64,000 bases of DNA, from the NCBI RefSeq assembly GCF_003469185.1, contig NZ_QSIL01000004.1:124001-188000 (forward strand), in the 5' to 3' direction. The notes beneath the pieces were generated by a model. That model saw only the letters and a program-made list of their open reading frames with translations, searched no databases and was not told the origin of the DNA. The position numbers and the translations under genes are program-made. Positions 32,349 to 40,024 of the stretch are shown in pieces. Source of the stretch: Collinsella sp. AM34-10. Lineage in GTDB: Bacteria > Actinomycetota > Coriobacteriia > Coriobacteriales > Coriobacteriaceae. How positions within the stretch are numbered: position 1 is the stretch's first letter; every line of letters starts with the position of its first letter.

Positions 32349-33131
32349 TTAATGGGCGTAGGACGTGCCGGCGCTCAGATGATTGATAAGACTTGCCTGG
32401 TAGGCGGCACCAAAGCCGTTGTCGATATTGACGACCGAGACGCCGCTGGCGCAGGAATTGAGCATGGCGAGCAGTGCTGCCACGCCGCCAAAGCTTGCAC
32501 CGTAGCCCACGCTCGTGGGAACGGCGATGACCGGACAGCTCACCAGGCCGCCGATGACGCTCGCCAGGGCGCCTTCCATGCCGGCGATGGCGATGACCAC
32601 CTGTGCCTGGGCAAGTTCCTCGGCATGAGCGAGCAGGCGGTGCAGGCCGGCGACGCCCACGTCGTAAAGACGATCGACTTCGTTGCCGTAGAACTCGGCC
32701 GTCAGTGCGGCCTCTTCGGCGACGGGCAGGTCGCTCGTGCCGGCGCAGGCGACGACGATGCGTCCGTTGCCAGTAGGGGAGGGCTTGCCGCCCACGAGGG
32801 CGAGCTGTGCGTTCGGGATATATCCAAGGTCGATGTCGTCGGCAAGAAGCTCAGCGGTGCGCGCAGCCTTATCGGCATCGAGCCGCGTGACCAGGACGTG
32901 TCCCTGGCCTGCATCGAGAAGCGCTTCGATAATGGCGGCAATCTGCTCGGCGGTTTTACCGGCGCCGTAGATAACCTCGCCGGCTCCCTGGCGCACCCCG
33001 CGCGAAAGATCGAGCTGTGCAAAGCCCAGGTCGGCGGTCGGCGCCGTCTGGATGCGCGTGAGGGCGACTGCCGGGGCGACTGCTCCGCCGGCAACATCGC
33101 TCAGCAACTGCTCAAGATCTCGCTTATCCAT
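32349..33131 (-). CDS. larB: LarB, pyridinium biscarboxylate mononucleotide synthase
   Basis: LarB carboxylates nicotinic acid adenine dinucleotide and hydrolyses the anhydride, the first step to the LarA cofactor. The C-terminal half is the PurE-like AIR-carboxylase domain: VVACAGTSDLPVAEEA, LYDVGVAGLHRLL, VVIAIAGMEGALASVIGGLV and a final PTSVGYGASFGGVAALLAMLNSCASGV. The N-terminal ~90 residues are the usual LarB helical part. I chose ATG 33131 (GAAGGGAAC upstream), 11 residues inside the longest frame. It heads larB-larC-tetR with 10 bp to larC. Confidence 0.93.
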   Translation of the reverse strand: MDKRDLEQLLSDVAGGAVAPAVALTRIQTAPTADLGFAQLDLSRGVRQGAGEVIYGAGKTAEQIAAIIEALLDAGQGHVLVTRLDADKAARTAELLADDIDLGYIPNAQLALVGGKPSPTGNGRIVVACAGTSDLPVAEEAALTAEFYGNEVDRLYDVGVAGLHRLLAHAEELAQAQVVIAIAGMEGALASVIGGLVSCPVIAVPTSVGYGASFGGVAALLAMLNSCASGVSVVNIDNGFGAAYQASLINHLSAGTSYAH

Positions 33132-33154
33132 ATATGTTCCCTTCGACGGCGCAA

Positions 33155-33210
33155 AGTCTAGCACGAGAAGGGTAGTTTCCGAACACTAAGACAAAATTGT
33201 TCGGAAACTA
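33155..33210 (-). promoter_or_regulatory. Promoter and TetR-type operator of the larB operon
   Basis: A perfect 13-bp inverted repeat, TAGTTTCCGAACA (33173-33185) and TGTTCGGAAACTA (33198-33210), with a 12-nt spacer. Each arm itself holds a near-palindrome GTTtcCGAAC. On the minus strand a TAGACT -10 box (33155-33160) lies just downstream, so the repeat overlaps the -35 region, where a repressor would block. The larB start is 24 nt further. Confidence 0.65.
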
Positions 33211-33244
33211 TAGGACAGACTGATTCTCTTGTTAGAAGGATCGA

Positions 33245-33880
33245 CTAGTCGCGCAGGATGATGTCCATGGCGAGCATCAGGTTGCGCTCATCGATGGCAA
33301 ACGGGGCGGCTTCGCGCGTCTTGGGCTTGGCGCAAAACGCGATGCCCGTGCCCGCGGCCTGGATCATGGGGATGTCGTTTGCCCCGTCGCCAATAGCGAC
33401 CGTGTGGGCCATGTCGACGCCGCACTCAACTGCCCAGTCCTGCAGCTGGATGAGCTTGGATTCCTTGGTCACAATGTTTGCCGCCAGCTTGCCGGTGAGC
33501 TTGCCGTCCACGACCTCCAGGCGGTTAGCGAGGCAAAAGTCGATGCCCGCGGCGGCCACGATCTTGTCGGCGACCTCGTGAAAGCCGCCGCTTACCACGC
33601 CAACCTTCCAGCCCTTGCTGTGTGCCGAGCGCACAAGCTCCAGCGCGCCGGGGGTAAATGTCACGCGCTCAAAGGTGCGTTCGAACACGCTCTCATCCAA
33701 GCCGGCAAGCAGCCCCACGCGCTCTTCGAGCGCCTGCTTAAAGTCAAGCTCGCCGCGCATGGCGCGTTCGGTGATCTGTGCCACCTGCTCGCCCACGCCG
33801 GCCTCCTCGCCCAACAGGTCGATGACTTCCTGGTTGATGAGCGTGGAGTCGATATCCATAACGATGAGGCGTGCAGTCAT
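33245..33880 (-). CDS. serB: Phosphoserine phosphatase
   Basis: A HAD-type phosphatase of 211 aa releasing serine from phosphoserine. The catalytic motif is MDIDSTLINQEVIDLL (first two Asp nucleophile and acid), then GLDESVFERTFERVTFTPGA, SGGF (motif II), KL...GDGANDIPMIQAAG (motif III). It lacks the N-terminal ACT-like domain of E. coli SerB and is of minimal length. I chose ATG 33880 with GGAAAGG upstream. It appears monocistronic. Confidence 0.93.
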   Translation of the reverse strand: MTARLIVMDIDSTLINQEVIDLLGEEAGVGEQVAQITERAMRGELDFKQALEERVGLLAGLDESVFERTFERVTFTPGALELVRSAHSKGWKVGVVSGGFHEVADKIVAAAGIDFCLANRLEVVDGKLTGKLAANIVTKESKLIQLQDWAVECGVDMAHTVAIGDGANDIPMIQAAGTGIAFCAKPKTREAAPFAIDERNLMLAMDIILRD

Positions 33881-34136
33881 GGCGGGCCTTTCCGAGTGCA
33901 GTTGTATTGGGGCACATTGTCGCACGCGGCGCGCCTTGGCGACGGCCAGGCCGCGTCAATTGTTTCGTCTCCGTCAAGTCTTTGGGCAAGAGCTACTTTT
34001 TCGCGGCACATCGACGCGGGTGCGATAAGATAGAACGCCATGTCTGGCTGCGCGGTTTACGCAGGCTGGGCAAATCTGTACGACGCCGCCCGGAACGACA
34101 CGGGGCGGCACAGATCCATAAAGGAGGATCACTGGT

Positions 34137-35924
34137 ATGAGCCAGACCCGTCCCATCGATGAGCATTCCATGCACACCCGTACCTGCGGCGAGCTTCGCT
34201 TCGAGAACGTGGGCGAAGAGGTCACCCTCACCGGTTGGGTGAGCCGTCGCCGCGACCACGGCGGCCTTATTTTCTGCGACCTTCGCGACCGCGAGGGCAT
34301 CACGCAGCTCACCTTCGACCCCGAGCACTCCGACGGCGATGCCTTTAAGATCGCCGAGACCATGCGCCCCGAGTGGCCCATCAAGATCCACGGCGTCGTG
34401 CGCGCCCGTGGCGAGGAGACCACCAACACTAAGCTCGCGACCGGCGAGATCGAGGTCCTGACCGACCACGCCGAGGTGCTCAACACGTCCGTCACCCCGC
34501 CGTTCCAGATCGAGGACGGCATCGAGACCAGCGAGGACACCCGCCTGCGCTATCGCTATCTGGACCTTCGCCGTCCCGAGATGATGGCCAACCTCAAGCT
34601 GCGCTCCGACTTTACCTTTGCCATTCGCGAGGCACTGTACAACCGTGAGTTCATGGAGGTCGAGACGCCCTCCCTGTTCAAGTCCACGCCCGAGGGCGCC
34701 CGCGACTTCATCGTTCCCAGCCGTATTCAGCCGGGTAACTTCTACGCCCTGCCGCAGTCCCCGCAGCTCCTGAAGCAGCTGCTCATGGTCGGTGGCGTCG
34801 AGCGCTACTACCAGGTTGCCAAGTGCTTCCGCGACGAGGACCTGCGTGCCGACCGTCAGCCCGAGTTCACCCAGGTCGATATCGAGATGTCCTTCGTGGA
34901 CCAGAACGACGTCATGAGCGCGCTCGAGGAAGTTCTGTCCGATGCCTTCGGCCGCATGGGTGTCGAGATGCCCACGCCGCTGCGTCGCATGGACTACTGG
35001 GAGGCCATGGACACCTATGGCTCCGACAAGCCCGATACCCGCTATGGTATGCACCTGGTCGACCTGACCGACATCTTTGCCAACTCCAAGTTCAAGGTCT
35101 TTGCGACTGCCGCGAACGAGGAGGGCTCTGTCGTCAAGGCCATCAACGCCAAGGGCGCCGGCGCCTGGGCACGTGCCAAGATCGATAAGCTCGCCGGCGT
35201 GGCCTCCACGTTTGGCGCCAAGGGCCTGGCCTGGATCGCCTTCCGCGAGGACGGCTCCATCAACAGCCCCATCGTCAAGTTCTTCTCGGACGAGGAGATG
35301 GCTGCTCTGCGCGAGCGCATGGACGTCGAGCCTGGCGACCTCGTGATGTTCGCCGCCGGCCCGCGCCTGCTCTCTGACGAGATCCTGGGCGGCATGCGTT
35401 CCCACATGGCCAACGCACTCGAGATCAAGCGCGAGGGCCACGACTTCCTGTGGGTCGTCAACTTCCCGCTGTTCCACTGGGATGAGGACCGCAAGGCTTA
35501 TGCCGCCGAGCATCAGCCGTTCACTCTGCCGACCGAGACCGACATCGCCAAGATCGAGGCCGACCCGTTGGCAGCCGGTTCCTGCACCTACGACTTTGTC
35601 ATGGACGGCTTTGAGGCCGGTGGTGGCGGTATGCGTATCCACAACGCCGAGATGCAGATGTCCATGCTCAAGCTCCTGGGCTTTACCGAGGAGCGCGCCG
35701 AGTCGCAGTTCGGCTTCCTCATGGAGGCGCTCAAGTTTGGTGCGCCCCCGATGGGCGGTTTTGCTCTGGGCCTGGACCGCGTGTGCATGCTGCTCACCGG
35801 TTCCGACTCCATCCGCGACGTCATGGCGTTCCCCAAGACGGCCAGCGGCTCCGACCTCATGTCGGGCGCCCCGAGTGCCGTTAGCGGCGCCCAGCTCAAG
35901 GACGTCAGCCTGCGCCTGATGTAG
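34137..35924 (+). CDS. aspS: Aspartyl-tRNA synthetase (bacterial type)
   Basis: A class IIb synthetase of 595 aa. An N-terminal OB-fold anticodon domain (15-110, GWVSRRRDHGGLIFCDLRDREG) is followed by motif 1, motif 2 (YYQVAKCFRDEDLRADRQPEFTQ, QVDIEMSF), the bacterial GAD insertion (about 290-420) and motif 3 GFALGLDRVCMLLTG. Length and GAD domain mark the bacterial type. Whether it is non-discriminating depends on asparagine metabolism elsewhere. AAGGAGG lies 10 nt before ATG 34137. Confidence 0.97.
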   Translation: MSQTRPIDEHSMHTRTCGELRFENVGEEVTLTGWVSRRRDHGGLIFCDLRDREGITQLTFDPEHSDGDAFKIAETMRPEWPIKIHGVVRARGEETTNTKLATGEIEVLTDHAEVLNTSVTPPFQIEDGIETSEDTRLRYRYLDLRRPEMMANLKLRSDFTFAIREALYNREFMEVETPSLFKSTPEGARDFIVPSRIQPGNFYALPQSPQLLKQLLMVGGVERYYQVAKCFRDEDLRADRQPEFTQVDIEMSFVDQNDVMSALEEVLSDAFGRMGVEMPTPLRRMDYWEAMDTYGSDKPDTRYGMHLVDLTDIFANSKFKVFATAANEEGSVVKAINAKGAGAWARAKIDKLAGVASTFGAKGLAWIAFREDGSINSPIVKFFSDEEMAALRERMDVEPGDLVMFAAGPRLLSDEILGGMRSHMANALEIKREGHDFLWVVNFPLFHWDEDRKAYAAEHQPFTLPTETDIAKIEADPLAAGSCTYDFVMDGFEAGGGGMRIHNAEMQMSMLKLLGFTEERAESQFGFLMEALKFGAPPMGGFALGLDRVCMLLTGSDSIRDVMAFPKTASGSDLMSGAPSAVSGAQLKDVSLRLM

Positions 35925-35948
35925 GCAAGCAGCTACCTATTGCTTGCA

Positions 35949-35982
35949 ACGAGGGAAGGACGTGTGCCTTCCCTCGTTTTTT
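35949..35982 (+). terminator. Terminator after aspS
   Basis: An 11-bp stem ACGAGGGAAGG / CCTTCCCTCGT with a 7-nt loop followed by six T, 24 nt after the aspS stop. Confidence 0.92.
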
Positions 35983-36023
35983 GTGCGCGGGCGTTGCGAG
36001 GGCATGGGGTGACCGGACGTGAC

Positions 36024-36069
36024 GGAAACTGTGTCCCATCGTTGACGCTCGAAGTGGGATGCGGTTTCC
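36024..36069 (+). repeat. 15-bp wobble-paired hairpin upstream of the HPr-like gene
   Basis: GGAAACTGTGTCCCA (36024-36038) pairs with TGGGATGCGGTTTCC (36055-36069), with three G-U pairs that hold only if it folds as transcribed in this direction. The loop is 16 nt. It lies 87 nt before the HPr-like start. Confidence 0.45.
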
Positions 36070-36156
36070 ATCCCGCCCTCAACAAGCATCTAACGGTACA
36101 ATAACTACCACGTGGCTGGGTTTGCCGGCCGAATGTGCGATGCCGTGGGAGGGGAT

Positions 36157-36405
36157 ATGGTCGAGTTTACAAAGACGATTAAAGATCCGTTGGGACTGCA
36201 TGCCCGCCCGGTTGCGCTGCTCTACGACATCATTGCCAAGCACCGTAGCGACGTGTCGGTCAGCATCGGCGACCGCCATACCGACGGCCGCGATGTGATG
36301 GGGCTCATGGCTCTTTACGGCGAGTTCGGCGAGGATATTGTGTTCCGCGTTTCGGGCGTGGATGAGGCCTCGTGCGTCACGTCGATCAGAAACCTCTCGC
36401 TCTAA
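36157..36405 (+). CDS. HPr-family phosphocarrier protein with Asp at the Ser46 position
   Basis: An 82-aa HPr-like protein. The active-site loop GLHARP places the phosphorylated histidine at H15, and R17 is conserved. The region that holds regulatory Ser46 in Gram-positive HPr (KSIMGLM type) reads RDVMGLMAL, with D46. HPr normally relays phosphate from enzyme I to sugar-specific EIIs. With aspartate at 46 it cannot be phosphorylated by HPr kinase and may mimic the phosphorylated form or be a specialised HPr-like relay. GGAGGGGAT precedes ATG 36157. No ptsI is adjacent. Confidence 0.85.
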   Translation: MVEFTKTIKDPLGLHARPVALLYDIIAKHRSDVSVSIGDRHTDGRDVMGLMALYGEFGEDIVFRVSGVDEASCVTSIRNLSL

Positions 36406-36423
36406 AGCGCAACAATGTGACGA

Positions 36424-36441
36424 AGGGACAGTCCCTTTTTC
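36424..36441 (+). terminator. Short terminator after the HPr-like gene
   Basis: AAGGGA-CAG-TCCCTT followed by TTT, 18 nt after the stop. The core GGGACAGTCCC matches the GGGACAG repeats elsewhere in the window. Confidence 0.6.
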
Positions 36442-36494
36442 ACATCTGTTTCGTATGGGAAACTTTTTCGAAAACTGAATAGGGACCCTTTCCA

Positions 36495-36548
36495 AAAAGT
36501 TAACCACGTGCTAGTTTACTGTAGCGAACATAGACGTGGTTAACTTTT
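36495..36548 (+). promoter_or_regulatory. Inverted repeat, candidate metal-responsive operator of the feo operon
   Basis: Perfect 14-bp arms AAAAGTTAACCACG (36495-36508) and CGTGGTTAACTTTT (36535-36548) around a 26-nt spacer, ending 44 nt before feoA. The GGTTAACT core recurs just before the last feo gene (39700-39707), and AGTTAG-N6-CTAACT lies before feoB. A DtxR/IdeR-type iron regulator is a reasonable guess; no regulator gene is adjacent. Confidence 0.5.
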
Positions 36549-36591
36549 GCTGCGTCGATGTTGAGGACGAACTGACGTTAGGAGCACACTC

Positions 36592-36834
36592 ATGTCTTGC
36601 GGACCGCAGATGCCGGCCATGCCGCTTTCGATGGTGAAAGCGGGCGAAACCGTGCACGTGTCTCGTGTAAAGGGCAATGAGGACATGAAGCACCACCTCA
36701 AGGACCTCGGCTTTGTCGAAGGCAGTGAGGTTCACGTGGTGAGCTCGAGTGGCGCCAATATCATCGTCACCGTGCTCGGCGCGCGCTTTGGCATTGATAC
36801 CAAGGTCGCCATGCACATCATGACTGTCGGTTAG
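36592..36834 (+). CDS. feoA: FeoA family protein (first copy)
   Basis: An 80-aa SH3-like beta-barrel protein that assists the FeoB ferrous iron transporter. It has the FeoA pattern KAGETVHVSRVKGNEDMKHHLKDLGFVEGSEV and ends with FGIDTKVAMHIMTV. TTAGGAG precedes the ATG. It is followed by a second, different FeoA gene 39 bp later. Having two FeoA proteins before one FeoB is common in Clostridia and Coriobacteriia. Confidence 0.9.
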   Translation: MSCGPQMPAMPLSMVKAGETVHVSRVKGNEDMKHHLKDLGFVEGSEVHVVSSSGANIIVTVLGARFGIDTKVAMHIMTVG

Positions 36835-36873
36835 TTCGCAGCATTCCATAAAAGCTGAAAGGGGGAAAAGAAT

Positions 36874-37095
36874 ATGAAGACGTTGGGTGACGTTAAGGTG
36901 GGCGAGAGCTCTACCATTGTCAAACTTCACGGCGAGGGCGCACTTCGCCGTCACCTTATGGACCTGGGGCTCATCAAGGGCACTTCGTTCAAGGTCGTAA
37001 AGGTTGCACCGCTCGGAGATCCGGTCGAGATCAACGTGCGCGGCTACGAGCTCTCCATCCGCAAGGAGGAGGCTGCCGTCGTCGAGGTCCAGTAA
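36874..37095 (+). CDS. feoA: FeoA family protein (second copy)
   Basis: A 73-aa FeoA-like SH3 protein: VGESSTIVKLHGEGALRRHLMDLGLIKGTSFKVVKVAPLGDPVEINVRGYELSIRKEEA. The last part, GDPxEINVRGYELSIR, is the most conserved FeoA signature and is closer to canonical FeoA than the first copy. AAAGGGGG precedes the ATG. Confidence 0.92.
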   Translation: MKTLGDVKVGESSTIVKLHGEGALRRHLMDLGLIKGTSFKVVKVAPLGDPVEINVRGYELSIRKEEAAVVEVQ

Positions 37096-37124
37096 GGGCC
37101 GGCGGCACATATTTCTGCAGATAA

Positions 37125-37142
37125 AGTTAGGTTTTTCTAACT
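37125..37142 (+). promoter_or_regulatory. Small dyad AGTTAG-N6-CTAACT upstream of feoB
   Basis: Six-bp inverted half-sites in the 123-bp gap between feoA and feoB, similar in core (TTAGG...CTAA) to DtxR-family boxes. It could give feoB an additional iron-controlled promoter. Assignment is tentative. Confidence 0.4.
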
Positions 37143-37218
37143 CAATAATGCAGTGTTGAAGCACATTATCCAGCCCGCGCGGAGAAAGCAGCGCGGGCAC
37201 ACAAGGAAGAAGGATTGA

Positions 37219-39546
37219 ATGGCGGATTCTCAGATCCATGTCGCGCTGGCGGGTAACCCCAACTGCGGCAAGACCACGCTTTTCAACCTGATCACCGGCG
37301 CCAACGGCTACGTTGGCAACTGGCCCGGCGTCACGGTTGAGAAAAAGGAAGCCAAGCTCCTGAGTGACAAGAACGTCACGATTACGGACCTCCCCGGCAT
37401 CTACTCGCTTTCCCCCTACAGCCCCGAGGAGCAGTGCTCGCGCGACTACCTCATGAGCGGCGAGCCCGATGTGGTCGTCCAGGTTGTCGACGCGACCAAC
37501 CTTGAGCGCAACCTGTACCTGGCACTTCAGGTCGTCGAGACCGGCCTGCCCGTGGTCGTCGCCCTCAACATGGCCGATTTGGTCGAGAAGAACGGCGATA
37601 AGATCGACACGGACAAGCTTTCCAAGAAGCTCGGCTGCCCGGTCATGATGATCTCGGCCCTTAAGAACAAGGGTATCAAGGAGCTGTTCGAGCAGGTCAA
37701 GAAGTCCGCTGCTTCCAAGGGCCAGGTGCCGGAGCACAAGTTCGATTCTTCTATCGAGGACGTTCTGACCCACATCGAGAACAACCTGCCGGCGAGCGTT
37801 CCCGCCAACAAGCGTCGCTACTACGCCGTCAAGCTGTTTGAGCGCGATGCGGACGCCTGCAAGCTCATCAACCTCACCAAGGAGAAGGCCGATCGCGTTG
37901 AGCAGCTGGTCGCCCAGTGCGAGCAGGATTGCGACGACGATGCCGAGTCCATCATCACCGGCGAGCGCTACGGCGTGATCGCCCACATTATTGACGAGTG
38001 CCTCACCAAGGCTCCGGCCAAGATGAGTACCTCCGAGAAGATCGACCGCGTGGTTACCAACCGTATCCTGGGTCTGCCGATCTTTGTGGTCATCATGTTC
38101 TGCGTGTACTACATTGCCGTTTCCACCCTGGGCGGCACGGTGACCGACTTCACCAACGACCAGCTCTTCGGCACCGACGGCTGGTATGTGCTCGGCCAGG
38201 GTCGCGACGCCTACGATGAGGCTGTCGAGGCCGCGGGCGACGACGCCGACTCGGTCGACCCGGCGGAGTTTGGCCCCTATGTCCCGGGTCTCACCACCGT
38301 GGTGCACGACGCCCTTGTGGCCGGTGGCACCGAGGACGGTGGTCTGGTCGATTCGCTCGTCTGTGACGGCATCGTCGGCGGCCTGGGCGCCATCTTCGGC
38401 TTTGTGCCGCAGATGTTCCTGCTCTTTATCATGCTGTCTTTCCTGGAGGACTGCGGCTACATGGCCCGCGTCGCCTTCATCATGGACCGCGTGTTCCGCC
38501 GCTTTGGCCTGTCCGGTAAGTCCTTCATCCCGATGCTCGTGTCCTCGGGCTGCGGCGTCCCCGGCGTCATGGCCACCAAGACCATCGAGAACGAGAAGGA
38601 CCGCCGCATGACGGTCATGACCACCACGTTCATCCCCTGCGGCGCCAAGCTGCCGATTATTGCCCTGCTCATGGGTTCCATCATCGGCGATTCTTCCACC
38701 ACCGCCGCATGGATCAGCCCGCTCTTCTACTTCCTGGGCGTCTTTGCCGTCATCGCCTCGGGCCTCATGCTCAAGAAGACCAAGCTCTTCGCCGGTCGCC
38801 CGACGCCGTTCGTCATGGAGCTCCCTGCCTACCACTTCCCGGCGATCCGCTCTTGGGCGCTGCACGTGTGGGAGCGCTGCTGGGCCTTTATCAAGAAGGC
38901 CGGCACGGTCATCTTTGCGTCCACCGTCGTCGTTTGGTTCCTCTCCAACTTTGGTAGCTACAACGGCTCCTTTGGCTTCCTGCCTGCGATGGACGGCATC
39001 CCCGAGGAGTTTATGGATTACTCCGTGCTTGCCATGCTCGGCAACCTGGTCGCTTGGATCTTCGCCCCGCTCGGCTTTAGCACCTGGCAGGCCACGGCGC
39101 TGACCGTCTCGGGCCTTGTCGCCAAGGAGAACGTCGTCGCCACCGCCGGCTCGCTGCTGTCCGTTGCCGACGCCGCCGAGACCGACCCGAGCCTGTGGAC
39201 CGCGTTTGCAGCCATGTTCCCGACCATGGGCGCTTGCGTTGCCTTTGGCGCTTTCAACCTGCTGTGCGCTCCTTGCTTTGCCGCCATGGGCACCATCCGC
39301 AACCAGATGGACTCCGGCAAGTGGACCGCGATCGCCATCGGTTACGAATGCGCCTTTGCTTGGGTCATCGGCCTGTTCATCAACCAGTTCTACAACCTGT
39401 TTGTGCTGGGACAGTTTGGTGTCTGGACGGTTGTGGCCATCGTGCTGCTCGTTGCGATGCTCTTCCAGATCTTCCGCCCCATGCCCAAGCATGTTTGGAC
39501 CGACGAGGACGAGACCAGCACCGCTTCTGCCACGGTTTCCGCCTAA
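37219..39546 (+). CDS. feoB: Ferrous iron transport protein B
   Basis: A 775-aa Fe(II) permease with an N-terminal G domain: G1 GNPNCGKTTLFN (12-23), switch NWPGVTVEKKEA, G3 DLPGIYSLSPYSPEE, G4 NMAD, then a GDI domain (about 170-270) and a C-terminal two-repeat gate domain with about nine membrane segments (LGLPIFVVIMF..., GCGVPGVMATKTIENEKDRR). The extended extracytoplasmic loop at about 320-370 is acidic. GAAGAAGGA lies before ATG 37219. Terminator follows the stop. Confidence 0.96.
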   Translation: MADSQIHVALAGNPNCGKTTLFNLITGANGYVGNWPGVTVEKKEAKLLSDKNVTITDLPGIYSLSPYSPEEQCSRDYLMSGEPDVVVQVVDATNLERNLYLALQVVETGLPVVVALNMADLVEKNGDKIDTDKLSKKLGCPVMMISALKNKGIKELFEQVKKSAASKGQVPEHKFDSSIEDVLTHIENNLPASVPANKRRYYAVKLFERDADACKLINLTKEKADRVEQLVAQCEQDCDDDAESIITGERYGVIAHIIDECLTKAPAKMSTSEKIDRVVTNRILGLPIFVVIMFCVYYIAVSTLGGTVTDFTNDQLFGTDGWYVLGQGRDAYDEAVEAAGDDADSVDPAEFGPYVPGLTTVVHDALVAGGTEDGGLVDSLVCDGIVGGLGAIFGFVPQMFLLFIMLSFLEDCGYMARVAFIMDRVFRRFGLSGKSFIPMLVSSGCGVPGVMATKTIENEKDRRMTVMTTTFIPCGAKLPIIALLMGSIIGDSSTTAAWISPLFYFLGVFAVIASGLMLKKTKLFAGRPTPFVMELPAYHFPAIRSWALHVWERCWAFIKKAGTVIFASTVVVWFLSNFGSYNGSFGFLPAMDGIPEEFMDYSVLAMLGNLVAWIFAPLGFSTWQATALTVSGLVAKENVVATAGSLLSVADAAETDPSLWTAFAAMFPTMGACVAFGAFNLLCAPCFAAMGTIRNQMDSGKWTAIAIGYECAFAWVIGLFINQFYNLFVLGQFGVWTVVAIVLLVAMLFQIFRPMPKHVWTDEDETSTASATVSA

Positions 39547-39573
39547 GTCCGAATAAGGATTAGCCCCTTTCCA

Positions 39574-39611
39574 AAAGCCCGGGTGTCCCAGCGACCCCCG
39601 GGCTTTTTGGT
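39574..39611 (+). terminator. Terminator after feoB
   Basis: The stem AAAGCCCGGG / CCCGGGCTTT with a 13-nt loop and a T-run, 28 nt after the feoB stop. Nearby 39640-39669 has an ACCAAAA...TTTTGGT hairpin enclosing CCTGTCCC, another GGGACAG-type repeat. Confidence 0.88.
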
Positions 39612-39721
39612 GGGGGAGATGTGACGTTTCCGCAGATAAAACCGACCAAAATAAACCTGTCCCTTTTTGGTGGGTTGAGAATGGGGTAAAGTAAGTGATG
39701 GTTAACTAGAGGAGGCTTGCT

Positions 39722-39922
39722 ATGGCACCTATCGATATTGTTGTACTGGCTGTTATCGGCATTGCGTTTGTCGCCGTGTGCGTGCGCATTTATCGCAAGG
39801 GCACCTGCGCCGACTGCGCTCAAGGTGGCGTTTGCACGGGACATTGCTCCAACAAAAAAACCTGCGCCGCACTTAAGGGCGTAGACAAAATCGCCGAAGA
39901 CTTGGGCCGCGGTATTCATTAG
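39722..39922 (+). CDS. FeoB-associated Cys-rich membrane protein
   Basis: A 66-aa protein with one N-terminal membrane segment (IDIVVLAVIGIAFVAVCVRIY) and a short cytosolic Cys tail CADC-x5-C-x3-C-x6-C, the layout of the small protein encoded beside feoB in many anaerobes. Its role is unproven, but metal handling at FeoB is generally assumed. GAGGAGG lies before ATG 39722, and GGTTAACT just upstream of that suggests its own iron-controlled promoter despite the terminator after feoB. Confidence 0.85.
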   Translation: MAPIDIVVLAVIGIAFVAVCVRIYRKGTCADCAQGGVCTGHCSNKKTCAALKGVDKIAEDLGRGIH

Positions 39923-39955
39923 CCGACCGGCGTTTGGGCATGCATGATTGCGGAT

Positions 39956-39996
39956 GCGGCAGTTGCTGATACGATAGGGTCGTTAGCAACTGCCGC
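39956..39996 (+). promoter_or_regulatory. 12-bp inverted repeat before the flavin reductase gene
   Basis: GCGGCAGTTGCT / AGCAACTGCCGC with a 17-nt centre that itself contains ACGA-TAGGG-TCGT. It ends 28 nt before the start codon at 40025. It may be an operator or an mRNA leader hairpin. Confidence 0.5.
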
Positions 39997-40024
39997 CGAG
40001 CGGCTCAAACGAAAGGAAGCCTGC

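Noticed and set aside
36511..39492. 993-aa minus-strand open frame over the feo operon
   Set aside because: It covers feoA, feoA and feoB exactly in antisense, is His/Arg/Asp-rich without any recognisable domain, and arises from codon bias.
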